A stretch of DNA of 64,000 bases from positions 11,828,518 through 11,892,517 of the forward strand of contig NC_059417.1 in NCBI RefSeq assembly GCF_905220565.1. The letters are read 5' to 3'. The number at the start of each line of letters is the position of its first letter. The stretch's first letter is position 1. This document shows positions 36,701 through 49,225 of this stretch, piece after piece. Both the position numbers and the translations under genes were made by a program. The stretch comes from Melitaea cinxia. Taxonomy: Eukaryota > Arthropoda > Insecta > Lepidoptera > Nymphalidae. The notes beneath the pieces were generated by a model. It had not been told where the DNA came from. It made no database searches and saw only the letters and a program-made list of their open reading frames with translations.

Positions 36701-38738
36701 TTATATTGAATATATGGGTCGTCTGGTCTAATGGTATATGTATGTTTTTAACATATGACTGGTAGACAATAAACACAATAAATTTCTAAGTTCTATCCTC
36801 TCTAGCCGACCGATGGTGGGATAACCATCCATATATATATATTAAATAATAATTATATCTTAAACGTTTTCCTGTCATATCGAAAGTAGATCTGATGATG
36901 GAATCCCAGAGAAACCCTCTAAAATTGTAATGAAGACTAGTGCGTTTGTTAATTTTTTTCGTCTACTTACGTTGTATTACTTGTCGATGTAATTGAAGTC
37001 GGTTTTTTTTAGTTTGAGAGTAAACACAATTATTAGGATTTTAATTGCATATAATATAAATAATTATCAAATCGGTTACGAAAATTCTGTATAGTAAAAT
37101 AGTAGTATAGTTCGTGTTACTGAAATTATCTACAAATTACTCGAGAAACTGTTTTTCACACGACTGTTCCATGATGCGTGATTTGATGAGCATTGCAAGC
37201 AGTCTTTATATTCTAACGCATGAAAGGTGAACCATAAATGTGACTCTTTGTACCTTGTGAATATTTATAATATAATTATTATACTTTACCCTATATGTAG
37301 CTAAGTATTATCAATTTTTACACGAGTAAAGTCGCAGGCAACTGCTAGTAATCTGGAAACTCTAACAATTTTATCCCTCAATGCACTAAAATAAGATTTT
37401 ATCAAACAGTTTTAATGAAACGATGCACGGAAGCCTCGTATCCATCGTGGAGATCAAGACCAATCAATACGCTAGAAGAATGAACGCGTCGATATATGAA
37501 GTGCAGAAATGCTTAAACAATTTGGTTCCTTATTTCTTTGAACAGTTGCTTGTTGATTCTTACACAGGTATATCATATACTTATTTGTTACTTCATGGTG
37601 ACAGTATGTACACGAAGATAATATTGTAGTTTTTTATATTACTAGGTTGGCAAACCATAGCAAGCTCCATCTGGTGGTAAGCGGTTACCGGCCTGTGTTC
37701 ATCACAAGCGCTTTGCTAATACTGAGGTCGTATCTCAATAGATCTGACTCAAAGAGTATAATAATATATAGTTCCGAGTTATGAGAGGCTATTAGAATTC
37801 GCTCTGCATTTGTCCATATTTTTATGAGGATAACGAGATTTTCTCCATAGGGTAAGACTTGTCAGCTCAGTCTTAAAATTAAGAACAATTCATGTTAATG
37901 CAGAAGATACAAATAATATTGCAGTAAAGTATCTACTTCTGTGTTCCTGATTTAAGTCGTGTAGTCAGATAATATGATCTGAATTGAATGAATTTTAAGA
38001 CTGAGCTGACAAGTCTTACCCTATGGAGAAAATCTCGTTATTCTCATAAAAATATGGACAAATGCAGAGCGAATTCTAATAGCCTCTCATAACTCGGAAT
38101 GTGAATTTGTCTCAATCTTTTTTACCTTAACACTGTACTTTCGCAAACCATAAAGCATATCAAACTATTTTTGAGTAGTAGATATACAACTTTACGCAAT
38201 GTTTTTACTAAACTAATAATTCTATTTCATCCAGACAAGTGCAGCTTCCTGGATATGATAAAAAGTTCAATAGACGACTTAATAAAAGATGAATGGCGGA
38301 ATGTAAAAAACACATTGTTCCCTAAGAAATGGTGCACATTAGTTGAATATCTCAAAAATGAGTACGTATTGCTATATTTAAACTATAGGTAATGATACCA
38401 ATTCAAGTTAATTTTGTTGTTTCAGCCTAACAATTTTAAGTACTTGGGTATTTTTGGTAATTTTATATAACAATACAACTTCTCGTCTTTTTGTCCTAAA
38501 TGGCGTAAAATATTTTAAATACTTAAAAGCAAATGTTTAAATTGTCAGTAAGAGACATAAATATTACTCTCTTGTAGTAAAATATTAAATATTTTTAGGT
38601 AGGGAAGCGATACAAAATAATATCGTTAGACTAATTTTTTTCAGATCCTTATCACCTCAAAATAATGCGCAACAGTCACTAATTGTGAATTTATTTTCTG
38701 GTAATTCAACGCTATCGGATGATAAAGAAATTCTTTAG
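33768..38738 (+). CDS. Predicted secreted helical protein, family not recognised (six exons)
   Basis: I do not recognise this gene. It is assembled from exons 33768-33833, 34683-34946, 35871-36055, 37410-37567, 38235-38361 and 38645-38738. All splice sites are GT-AG with compatible phases, giving 297 residues and a TAG stop. Exon 1 encodes a 22-residue start with a hydrophobic run (FIISVFVLICV) that looks like a signal peptide. The mature part is mostly amphipathic helix with six cysteines (HCLAD, RCMD, HCIL, KCLN, KCSF, WCTL) and N-glycosylation sequons NTS, NET, NAS and NST. This fits an extracellular insect protein, but no function can be given. Introns hold SINEs, a fold-back element and other repeats. 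Exon 1 and exon 6 are my inference from splice signals and open frame; exons 2-5 are stronger. Confidence 0.72.
33957..34153 (+). repeat. Helitron-like relic in intron 1 of the secreted-protein gene
   Basis: Contains ctctgaaacggctggaccg near the start and gaagtcgcaggcatagccag at the end, the usual start and end blocks of lepidopteran Helitron-type repeats. Termini are decayed. Confidence 0.45.
35142..35470 (-). repeat. TGATGA-tailed interspersed repeat (reverse)
   Basis: From catcattacagcctatacag to agccacacagtac; reverse of 26222-26560. Lies in intron 2 of the secreted-protein gene. Confidence 0.6.
36127..36628. repeat. Two broken TGATGA-tailed repeats in intron 3 of the secreted-protein gene
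   Basis: A reverse copy (36127-36301) is cut at cggcctgtgta; after 150 bp of other DNA the same point resumes at about 36450, then flips to forward orientation at about 36496. This indicates an insertion and a rearrangement. Confidence 0.55.
36890..37035 (+). repeat. accgacttc-family fragment
   Basis: Contains gatctgatgatggaatccca and the gaagtcggtttttttt end. Confidence 0.5.
37772..38099. mobile_element. Fold-back element in intron 4 of the secreted-protein gene
   Basis: Two 109-bp arms (37772-37880 and 37991-38099) are inverted copies with one or so mismatches, around a 110-bp non-related centre. The outer end reads ttccgagttatgagaggc. There is no gene and no obvious flanking duplication. 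Confidence 0.8.
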
Positions 38739-38934
38739 TGTTAAATTTATATTCAATCGTAATTGCTCATTTTTATTGTTCATACAAATTTTATAAAAGT
38801 AAAATTCTGTTATTATTAAAAAATATATTTATTTTTACTTTGTATTTTTTTATTTAGCAATATTTCGATAATTTGAATACAAAATATTCAAATACTTAAT
38901 AATTATTTACAACAATAATGTTATTTGCTTTGTG

Positions 38935-39205
38935 ACGCTGTATTTCATGCAAGATGTTACCAGTTTTGTACTTAAATACAGTTTATATATTTATCATTTT
39001 CAAAAGAGTAACTGCGGAGTTTCTTGCCGATTCTTTTCTTTAGAATCTACATTCCGAATCGGTGGTAGCAAGGAACTTATAGACTTAAAACTACTACTAA
39101 TAACTTCCTTGGTGGTAGGTAGCTTTACTTTTAAAAATAAAAATCACTTTAAAATTTTAATTTGTAAAATGATGATTCAAAAGTGCTTTTGAATAAAGAT
39201 TTACA
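38935..39205 (+). repeat. LINE 3'-end fragment between the secreted-protein and XKR genes
   Basis: Carries gcggagtttcttgccgattc and ttccgaatcggtggtag and ends gaataaagatttacatttt, a well-known lepidopteran LINE 3' end. The 86-codon frame in it is not a gene. Confidence 0.55.
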
Positions 39206-39461
39206 TTTTGATTAAAAAGAATTAATGGCTATTCTAGCATCACGAAATAAAATAAAAACGACTGGTACCGTTAAACCGTACTATGTAACACCTTCGCCCT
39301 GTTGCGATGAACATGATGGTTTGTAAACAGAAAAAAAATTTGAAATGTCATTTTCTTTTCAATTTGTCAAAACAGTTAACAAACGGCGCGTTGTTTTCGC
39401 GCATGTTGTTTGGTATCTCGTATTTTTGTAGTGTGATTAAACTTTTCTACCTGCACAAAAA

Positions 39462-42400
39462 ATGCCTCGAACAGCGCGTAAGATGATCCAAATTGGGTAT
39501 CCTAGAGATGAAACCGATCGGATGCCGAATAACATCTCAATATCTGACTTAGATATTATAATGTATATTGTGGCTATAATTGGTCATTTCGTGGATCTAG
39601 CACTGGATATAAACGTGGCAGTCAGGTATTCTTTAGAGAGAAGGATGATGGAGTTCGGTTTAACTCTCACATTTATACTTCTCCCAGCCTTTGTGAACAC
39701 GGCGGTCTCGATAAGAATGTAAGTAAAATATACAAACATTAGAACTAAATAAATGACCTCACTGTTTAGCACTGTTAAATGTTTCATGAAATCATTTTTC
39801 TGACTAAAACTTTCGTTAATTGGCCGCCCATAATACAAGTGTGGCGGAATTTTACCATAAATGTGAGTTCCCTTTGTCACCCCATGAGCCTGTTTCACCA
39901 ATTGTGGCTAGAAGTTATCCTGCAAAAAAGGTTACGATTAAACTTTAAAAACAGTAAAATAAAGTACGAGGTTTAGGTACATATTTGCGAATAGATATAT
40001 CTCATTTATACAGTGGAATTTGATAATGAAAAAGCATAATACATCGAATTTTTTTATTTGTTGGATATCTTGATCGGGCAAATAGCATCATCTACAACTG
40101 GTGACACAGGTCCTAAATCACACTTTCACTAACTTATATTCATGTCAAAAAGCTGGGTCCAATAAATTATATCGTCATTAAAAAACACCGCATATATCTC
40201 CCAACCTGCATTGGAGCACCGTGGTGGATTAAGCTCTGATCCTTCTCCTACATGGGGAAAAGAGGCCTATGCCCAGTAGTTGGATATTACAGGATGAAGC
40301 GTAAAAAACAAATATTGATAATAAGATTATTTTGTACCATATATTAAAAAAAAAACTTCCTGTTTTTCATATCTCATCACGCTAAGCATAGTAGACCCTC
40401 TTATTTGTGAAAAACAGTTTGTTATTTTAATTATTTTATGGACAACTCTATTATTTATTTATTTATTTATTTTATACTTTATTGTAGACCACAAATATAT
40501 TACAAACAAAGCATAAAGATAGTTACAGACAGTGAAGTATAATGGGCAGACTTATGGCTAATTAGCCATTTCTTCTAGACAACCCAGACCCTACATAAGT
40601 ACTGATAATACATGAATATATGATTTTTCATTAAATATTATTATAAAAAAGTCTTATATAAAAATAACTTTAGATGTTTTTGCTCACATGTATCATTTAT
40701 ATACAAATTTTTATTTTTTTAAGGTATTCACTAGACAAACAACAAGACTCACTATCATATGCGATTACGAAACGGAAGTTGCTGAGGATATTTATTCTCG
40801 TACTACAAATGGCTCCCATTTTACGATTTGCGGATGCTCTCATGTGAGTATAAATGCAATATATACCATAAATGGTTTCATGAATCACTCCTTCATATGG
40901 CTCCATCAGTTTTCGCCGATTTGATGATTTTGCCAATGACAAGTGCTAATAGTGAATTATAAAAGTCCGCAGATAGGGTTCGGTTTCAATGTTAAGGCAG
41001 TGGGTTAAGCCATGGTTAATTGAAGTTGTTGTTCAATTTCACTTTTTGACCAATTATAGTTTTATATCTTCGATTTCAATAAATACGCCACTAGTTTCTG
41101 TGGTGAGTAAAGTGACCAGAGCTCTTGGAGGGAATTAGGTGTAAGGTCGGCAACACTTGATGCTTCTTATGTTGCAGGTGTCTGTAAGCTACGGTAATCG
41201 CTTACCATCAGGTGAGCCGTGCGCTTGTTTACCGACCTAGTTGTATAAAAAAAGGTCATTTTGACATGACTAGTAATAGAATTGCAAATAATATGATAAT
41301 TATTAATTATGTAGAATCAATAATTGCTTAAACATATCGCTGTCCCCGGGCAATAAAGCGGTAATATCAAAAATCAAATTTTACAGGAGAAATAAAAGAA
41401 GCTAATTTGTTTATAGTGCAGTGTACAGTGATCCAAAACAGACGTACAATATGTCAAATGAAAGCTATTTTTTTTACCAATTTAAGCTTTTAAAAATAAT
41501 TTTTTAAAAACAAATCATATAATTTTTTAATGAAATAATTAAAAAAATGTATAATACAATTCATAGATGATACTATTTTAATTGCAAGATCATTAACAAT
41601 TACTGTAAAGATAATGTTCACCGGTTTTTTGTGCTATTTTTCTTAGAGTAATGCAATAATACATAGCTTAGTCGTAAGAGAATTATCCATGCAATATAAC
41701 GGTTATTGTCATTTATTCTAACGAAATATTAATAAAAAAAACTGAAAAAAATAAGAGTGATAGATTGATACTCAGAGAAGCCAAAAATTAAATAACATTA
41801 AAAAGGGTGTAACCGGCGTATACCGCTTTATTGCCCGGGGCCAGCGATATAGTAAATCTCTTGTTCTTCTTTTACTTTGGCTCCCTGAAGGATATGCCAA
41901 TATCTGAGTGAAGCTTTGTTTACGTTATAAGAATTGTTAAGTTAGGACAGAAAATAGTAAATCTCATTAACAATTATAATAAGTTCCACTCCTACCTACT
42001 CTAATTTAATACATTAATATTGTAAAATAAATACATTTCACAAAGTTTTCTTTGTGTGTAATTATTATTGAAATGATAATTACGAAGCATTTGAAATAAA
42101 CATACACAACTTCCTTTTATCTATAGAGAATGACTAATTGGAAACAATAATATAAACATGTTTTTAAATGAAAAAGATAATAATTTTATAGTTATAAAGA
42201 CAATTTATTGTTATTATCATTTGCAAGCTTGACATTATTTACATTTATAGAAGTAAATTCAAGACTAATTTATTCAAAGTATATAAACAATCCGCCTTAA
42301 ACCGGTCCAGGATTTAGCAAATGGAGGACACTAACAACCTTACAATAATAATAATTTTTATTTGATTTAAATATAGCATACATTATACAATATTGTTATT

Positions 42401-45400
42401 ACATACACGTTTAGTCAACAATAACATGTAAAAAATTATTACAAACTATTTAAAACTAATATCAACAATTTCGTTAAATTTATCGTATTGTCAACCAAAA
42501 GTATCCATTGTTCTGAAATTTAGCAAACTTTCTCCGTGAAATTGATTGGAAATCAAAAAGTGTACACTACCGTTGGCGCAGTTAGTAGTGACCCTGCTTT
42601 CTGCTCCGAGGGTTGTGGGTTCGATTTCCACCCCGAGTCTGGATGTAATATAAATATTTATATATGTATTATTTATGTTTATCGAAAAAAAAATATGTAG
42701 CTATATACCAGTCAGCTGTTGCCTATAACACAAGCATTAAGTTGCTTACTTTAGAAACAGACGACCGTGTGGGTATTGTGTAGATATTTATTTATTATGA
42801 TTATTATTTATCATTCCTATTCATTTTATCAACACCTACGCTAAAGCCAAGCCTATAGCGTATTTTAGTAATAAATAAACGTCTCAAACTCAACGGAAAA
42901 CATCCAACATACACAAGCACAATCGCCACGGCAAACATCCTTTTTTTGGTATCGCAGGGTAACCCTTTTAGGGGTGATATCCAGGACTTAGGGTGGGCAG
43001 TCCTAGACCGTATGTCGGCTTCAGCACTTGGGGGTGCAATACCGACCAAACCCCTGCAGGAGCCTTCGGCCGGTTTAATTGGAGGGTCCCGGATCTGCAG
43101 GCAACAGGATCCCTCCAGCGATAGGCTGGCCTCGGCGAAAAGGCCAGACTTCTCCATAAACGGCAAACATCTGTATGACCTGCACCTGCATATGCTTGCG
43201 ATGAAGGAGTATCGAGCCAGCGACTTCTAGAACTACAGCCAGTAATGTGAATAATTCGTCAAAAATTCGCTGTCGTAATATTTTTAATAAATTTTCAGCT
43301 ACGCAATAAAGTCAAGATATGCGGAAAGAAGAAAGGATCCACTATCACAGCGCATGTATTACGCTCTGATGCTCAAGGAAGACTCGGATGCTGCGTTACT
43401 GAGAATATTTGAGTGTTTCCTTGAAGCGGCCCCGCAGCAAGTACTTCAAACGAGCCTCCTGTTACGTCAGTATGATCATTTAGCGAGTAAGTGTTATAAA
43501 CATTTTTTTTTTATATAGTCAGACAGACAGATACTTACCACACGCAACACGTGTGTAAGATTTTCCACACTTTTTAACCGACTTCCAAAAAAGGAGGAGG
43601 TTCTCAATTCGACTGTATTTTTCAACCGACTTCCAAAAAAGGAGGAGGTTCTCAATTCGAATGTATTTTTTTTTTATGTATGTTACATCAGAACTTTTGA
43701 CCGTGTGGACCGATTTCGACAATTTTTTTTTGTGTCAATTGGTCCCATTTAAATTTATTTGAGATCTAACAACTACTTTTCGAGTTATATCTAATAATGC
43801 GTTTTTACTTGACGCTTTTTTCGTCGACCTACGTTGTATTATACCGCATAACTTTTTACTGGATGTACCGATTTTGATAATTCTTTTTTTGTTGGAAAGG
43901 AGATATCCCAAATTTAGCAGCATGATAAGAAAACCAGGATCTGATGATGGGATCCCAGAGAAATCGAGGGAAACTCTCGAAAATCCGCAATAACTTTTTA
44001 CTGGGTGTACCGATTTCGACTATTATTTCGTCGATCTACGTTGTATTACTCGTCGATGAAATTGAAGTCGGTTTTTTTTCGTTTGTGAGCAAACACAATT
44101 ATTAGATTCATGTACTAATAAAAAATATATATAACTAAATTACAGCTACACATATTGTAGATTGACAAATACACAGACCTTTTCTATAATTCTCTGTTAG
44201 TTTTAATTTAAAAAAATGTACAAAAAACGATTGTGCTTTAGACCACACGACAGAAGTAAAACTTACGAAACGTACCTCTTTCTTTCTATATTCACTAACT
44301 TTAATCTGCCTCTTAACTTCCGTTCGCGTCGCCCGAACACACTTTTCGTAACGCTCTCGTCACGCATCACCAGCTTACTCCCCAAATGAAGCGTACATAA
44401 AGAAGTTTTACTTCAAAAGGTATAAAGTTACTTATGCTCTGTGGTTACGGCAGTAAGAATATAACCACCCCATCTCTTCCCGTGGGTGTCGTAAGAGGTG
44501 ACTAAGGGATAACACACAGTTCCACTACCACCTTGGAACTTAAAAAGTCGACCGATGGCGGGATAACCATCCAACTGCTGGCTTTGAAATACACAGGCCG
44601 AAGACGGGCAGCAGCGTCTTCGGTGCGACAAAGCCAGTCTGTGGTCACCAACCTGCCTGCCCAATGTGGTGATTATGGACAACACATATGAGTTCACTTT
44701 TAGAGGCCTATTTCCAGCAGTGGACTGTATTAGGCTGATTTGATGAAAGCTACCTACTTTAGAAACAAAATTCCATACCATAATAACATATACCACATGC
44801 ATTAAGTTGCGTACCGGAGAAACAGATGATCGTGTGTGTATGTTATAAGATATACATATATTATATTACTATATATATTACATTTGAAATAATGTCTTTC
44901 CAGTTCACCAAGCTCTATCAATATGCTCATCTATAGTCGGCATGGGCTGGTGCTTGGCCGCCTACCAGCGAGCCATACGCTTCACCCAGGAAGATAAGAA
45001 CAACGTTACTTGGTCCGGAACCGCCCTGCAGACTGCCTGGCATTTCCTCGTCTCCCGTAATTGCTTACATATATGGACTTTACACATTAATATATAAGCA
45101 TGTCGAATGATACTTCTAAAACTACTGTCTGATTTTTAATTTCTTTTTTAAATAAAATAAGAAATCACACAACGGCCCCCAGTAGGATTTTCTACTGTGT
45201 CGGGGGTCCGGAAACACACGATACAAAAGCATAACCGCCCAGACCACGACAAACATCTATATGGCCAATACAAATATCTGTCGTGAGCGGGGATCGAACC
45301 CGCGACCGCCAGCGCAACAGACAGTACTGTGACCGCTGCGCCAACGCGACGTCAAAAATTTGGATGCCGTTGATAAAACCGGCTGTGTGGCTACGGCACC

Positions 45401-47022
45401 AAAGAATATAGCCACCCCCTCTCATCTCGTGGGTGTCGTAAGAGGTGACTAAGGGATAACACAGTTCCACTACCACTTTGGAACTTAAGAAGCCGACCGA
45501 TGGCGGGATAATCATCTAACCGCTGGCTTTGAAACACACAGGCCGAAGACGGGCAGCAGCGTCTTCGATGCGACAAAGCCAGTACTGCGGTCACCAAGCC
45601 GCCTGCCCAGCGTGGTGACTATGGGCAACACACATGAGTTCACGCATTTTTGGCGCGAACCTGTGGAGGTCTATGTCCAGCAGTGGACTACAATAGGCTG
45701 AAATGATAATAAAACCGGCGGGAGACTTAACAGTTACATCAGTGATGGGTCTCCAGACTTTATCATTGATATTATCTTGTATTGATGACAATTAATTGTT
45801 AACAAAAGTTTCACAGTATTACAAAAGTGTGTGTGTGTGCTATGATATGCATCTGGAGTTAACTCCTAAGAAAGATTACCGTAAATTACTGCTCGGAGTT
45901 TTTTCAAACTATTCACTTACCATTCTTTAGTTGGTTTTCCTTAACTGTCTTTACGAGTAAAATGGAGTAAAAGGAACACATTATTGTCATATGCATTTAG
46001 TAAAGAGCGGTTATTAACCGACTTCCAAAAAAGGAGGAGAAGAACTTTTGACTGGGTGGACCGATTTCGTCAATTTTTTTTTAATCCAAAGGTAGTGCGT
46101 GTCATTTGGTCCCATTAAAATTTATTTGAGTTCTAACAACTACTTTTCGAGTTATATCTAATAATGCGTTCTTACTTCATGCATTTTTCGTCGACCTACG
46201 TTGTATTATACCACATAACTTTTTACTGGGTGTACCGATTTTGATGATTTTTAATTTAATCAAAAGCTGATGTTTATCATGTGGTCAAATTTAAATTTCA
46301 TCGAGATCTGATTACAACTTTTTGAGTAATCTCTGATAACGCGTATTTACTTAACTATTTTTTCGTCTACCTACGTTGTATTACTTGTCGATGTAATTGA
46401 AGTCAGTTGTTTTCGTTTGCGAGCAAATACAATTATTTTAATATTACAAACACACTCCAATTTTATTTATTTATATACATTTAATCATAATAAAGTATAT
46501 ATATATATAAATAATTAAGTACGTCATTAAATATGTATTCTTTTTTTTTCAGTAAGCAGAGTGATATCTATATCACTCATCGCTCACCTGTACCCTCAAT
46601 GGACGGTCCTTGCCTGCATCCTCCACATCGTCACAATGTCCATATGGCTGCAATTGTACGACAAATCTCCATTCTGTTCCCAAAATATATTATTTGAAGT
46701 TGCGTTCTCCTTGACATTAGGATCGGTATACCTCTTCACATACATATTACCCAACGAAAGCAAAACCAGGTACCGTTACACAGTTTACTACACCATATGT
46801 TTCTTACAGAACGTAACCTGTGCAACATTATGGTTTATTTACTCAGACGATGTGACTCGGTCAGCGATATACTTTTATCCAGTATTAGTACTTAGTGTTG
46901 TGCCGTTCGTACTAGGGATTATATTTATGATTTTATATTATGCTTTCTTACATCCGAAGACGAGTGGAAATGGTTTAGGTGTGACGTACAACGCTCAAGT
47001 TGAGGTCGTTGATGTTAGCTAA
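39462..47022 (+). CDS. XK-related (XKR) multi-pass membrane protein
   Basis: This is an XK-family plasma-membrane protein; characterised relatives (Xkr8, CED-8) scramble phospholipids after caspase activation. Exons are 39462-39718, 40724-40843, 43299-43486, 44904-45056 and 46553-47022, with GT-AG introns and matching phases, giving 395 residues as expected for the family. Characteristic blocks are the first helix (DIIMYIVAIIGHFVDLALDI), the second (GLTLTFILLPAFVNTAVS), and LLRIFECFLEAAPQQVLQ, the strongest family signature. Exon 5 encodes four or five further hydrophobic segments and a short cytoplasmic tail. I saw no clear caspase site (DxxD) in the tail, so caspase control cannot be claimed. 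The ATG has AAAA before it and is the first in frame. Introns 2-4 contain MITEs and SINEs. Confidence 0.93.
40203..40302 (+). repeat. SINE tail in XKR intron 1
   Basis: Reads tgcattggagcaccgtggtg to cagtagttggatattacagg. Confidence 0.55.
40445..40600 (-). repeat. LINE 3'-end fragment in XKR intron 1
   Basis: A ttatttatttatttat head (poly-A-like tail on -) followed by acaaatatattacaaacaaa and gggcagacttatggctaatt. Confidence 0.45.
41095..41252 (+). repeat. SINE-like repeat (11622 family) in XKR intron 2
   Basis: From tttctgtggtgagtaaagtg to ttaccgacctagttgtataa. Confidence 0.55.
41334..41850. mobile_element. TIR-bearing MITE in XKR intron 2
   Basis: 30-bp inverted ends at 41334-41363 and 41821-41850 (one mismatch), containing ccccgggcaataaagcggta. 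Length 517 bp, AT-rich and non-coding. The flanks read ATAT at both ends, but the duplication size is ambiguous because the end itself contains ATAT. Confidence 0.75.
42570..42796 (+). repeat. tRNA-headed SINE in XKR intron 2
   Basis: Starts accgttggcgcagttagtag, B box gggttcgatttcc, tail tatttatatatgtattattt. Confidence 0.65.
42930..43240. repeat. GC-rich retroelement-like fragment in XKR intron 2
   Basis: A clearly GC-richer block (cgaccaaacccctgcaggag, cctccagcgataggctgg) directly before exon 3. It has open frames on both strands but no protein family I recognise. Confidence 0.4.
43577..44105 (+). repeat. Longest accgacttc-family element, with a duplicated start
   Basis: accgacttccaaaaaaggag occurs twice (about 43581 and 43626), then the full body to gaagtcggttttttttcgtt. 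In XKR intron 3. Confidence 0.6.
44228..44418. repeat. MITE, gaagtaaaacttc family, XKR intron 3
   Basis: gtgctttagaccacacgaca to gaagttttacttcaaaagg. Confidence 0.5.
44436..44745 (+). repeat. TGATGA-tailed repeat in XKR intron 3
   Basis: ggttacggcagtaagaatat to tattaggctgatttgatga. Confidence 0.6.
45160..45353 (-). repeat. tRNA-headed SINE, reverse, XKR intron 4
   Basis: gccccc-agtaggattttcta body and the reverse head gccaacgcgacgtc. Confidence 0.65.
45383..45710 (+). repeat. TGATGA-tailed repeat, XKR intron 4
   Basis: ctgtgtggctacggcaccaa to caataggctgaaatgataat. Confidence 0.6.
46015..46440 (+). repeat. accgacttc-family element, XKR intron 4
   Basis: accgacttccaaaaaaggag to gcgagcaaatacaatta; ends about 110 bp before exon 5. 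Confidence 0.6.
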
Positions 47023-47951
47023 TAATAATTTAGCTATAGTAAATATTTGTGATATCACTAGAATTCGTGTACTTTAAAATATAAGTTTCAATCTTATTTT
47101 AATGGTTACTACCATAGCTATATAAAATTGTACAAAACTATCTGTGTCTGAAGACAGTATTTAATTCTGAATTCGAACCGTCTAAGGACCCAATCACCAA
47201 AAATAAATCCGTCCGTCAGTCTAGCCCTTTAAGCGTTCAACTTACATATAACTTATACAATAGAATTTAAAATATAATCAATTTATATCAATCATATTGA
47301 CTACAAGCTAGATTTTAGTTACCAAAATATTTTTTATGGTCTTCTATTAGTTACCTAGCCGTATATTTACCTGCAGTACGGCTTATCGTGTCTTTATTTT
47401 TAATACTTAAGAAATTATATATGGTCTCATTATTGACTAATAAGTGTAAGATTAGGAAAATATGTAAAAAAAATAAATGTGAAAATAGAAGAAAAAAACT
47501 TGTGATATTACAAAATCTTTTATATGAATCTATTTCACGTCTTTTCAGTGATATGCCAAAAATACTGCCATAGTAATATAAATGAAAGTAAAAAGTAATG
47601 AACGCACAATGAATACTTAAAACTTGAATGTACATAATATTCTTTTTTTTACTATGTGATAAATATTTTTAGAATTTTTTCATCATTTTTACATTTTTTA
47701 CCAATAGTAGTGTGTTTATTGTAGTCAAAATATATTTCATTAAGTAAAAAAAGTGTACAATTCACACAACGAAGTGAAACATCTGAAATGTAAGCTTTGA
47801 GAGAAATGTTTCACCGAGAACATAAAATACTGTGTAATGTATTCTATCTCATTCTCTCTAATGCATTTGTGTTTGTTTCTTTATCGTGACGTATTTTCGT
47901 TTCATCGAGTTCCAAATCACAAATCTAAAGTTTCACTTCAATAATCTATCT
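47023..47951. other. XKR 3' flank with MITE-like repeat copy 2
   Basis: AT-rich 3' flank. From 47750 to 47944 it carries the short element also seen at 9640-9800 (gtgaaacatctgaaatg, ttcaccgagaacataaaat). No gene supported. Confidence 0.5.
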
Positions 47952-48246
47952 TCTATAATATAAAAATGAATCGCAAAATGTGTTGCTAAGCGCAAAACTC
48001 GAGAACGGGTGGACCGATTTCGCTAATTCTTTTTTTAAAATATTCCTTGAAGTACGAGGATGGTTCTTACGGAGAGAAAAATTCTAAAAAAAAAAAAAAT
48101 TTTAAACTTCCTGAAAAAGTCTAAAAACAACACGTTTCTATACTCCCATACAAAAGATTTGTGATAATACTTAAAAATCAATTTGAACTTTAATACCATA
48201 CGATAAAGTTTGTGTTAGGCGATACGAAGTTCGCCGGGTCAGCTAG
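47952..48246 (+). mobile_element. Helitron (same family as 5838)
   Basis: Starts TCTATAATATAAAAATGAAT and ends CGCCGGGTCAGCTAG with the gcgatacgaagttcgcc hairpin. Nearly identical to 5838-6128, which suggests recent spread. Lies about 0.9 kb downstream of the XKR stop. Confidence 0.8.
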
Positions 48247-48880
48247 TGTTTAATAATTTCTTAGTAATAAGTATATTTTTATGCAGTATTTTTAAATATT
48301 AAATATTCAAAATATGAAGATAATTGTAGTTCTTCACAGGTTAAGTTATAAGAAATATTTTGATTATGAATGTGGATATATGGAGCTAAAATGTAAACAA
48401 AAGACTGATATACATATATATATGCTTAGGAATATATCTTTTAGAAGATTTTTACAAAATGTGTGTTCTGAGAATGATTAATGTATTACAAATAATTTCA
48501 TTATCATTGTATTACAGTTTCTAAATGTTCTTAACATTTTCCTGGTTTAATTTACTGTACACTGTATTTACACTTATCAGAAATCCATGGGATGTGGAAA
48601 GTGAAACAGTTTTTTTTAACACTCTAAGGCTTGACAGGTTCAAGCGTTTTTAATATATCGTCAAATTTAGGGCATTTTTCTGTATTTTAAAATTTCACAT
48701 CCAGACAATTCTGATTTTGGTTTTTTTGTAATGTAAAATCTTGGTATATATTATTTTAATACTGAAATTATGATGTAATTTATGAAGAATGGATAGTTCC
48801 ACTTCAGTATTTGCTAACTTTTATCAATTTAACAGCCCATGGAAACAACAATATTAATAAAATAGGTATCATTTTTGTTA
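48247..48880. other. Intergenic DNA between XKR and Arp8, nothing recognised
   Basis: AT-rich, no supported frame, RNA or repeat. Confidence 0.5.
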
Positions 48881-49085
48881 GACGACGCGTTGGTGCAGCG
48901 GTCACAGCACTGGCTGTTGCGCTGGCGATCGCGGGTTCGATCCCTGCTCACGATAGATATTTATAATTGCCATATAGATTTTTGTCGTGGTCTGGGAGTT
49001 TGTACTTGTGTATTGTGTTTTCCGAACCCTTGAAACAGGAGAAAATCTTACCGGGGTTCATTGAGTGTGAAGTGTTTATTTATTT
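48881..49085 (+). repeat. tRNA-headed SINE
   Basis: gacgacgcgttggtgcagcg head, B box gggttcgatccc, body gtggtctgggagtttgtact. Confidence 0.7.
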
Positions 49086-49225
49086 TGCATGTACATTTTA
49101 TATTTTTATCGATTTTGAATAATTAGGCTAAGTCCAAGAAAACCTCAACAGTATTTTAAATATATTTTTATTAAAACGGAAAATGGTGTTTTATTTATTT
49201 TTTCATTAAAATTATAATATATTTC

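Noticed and set aside
38235..38392. Reading secreted-protein exon 5 straight to the stop at 38392
   Set aside because: A consensus donor (a|gtacgt at 38361) and an in-phase final exon at 38645-38738 give a better ending.
38932..39192. 86-codon frame after the secreted-protein gene
   Set aside because: It lies in a common lepidopteran LINE 3'-end sequence.
42804..43230. Overlapping frames of 120 (-) and 94 (+) codons in XKR intron 2
   Set aside because: They sit in a GC-rich repeat-like block, match no family I know and lie on opposite strands of the same DNA.
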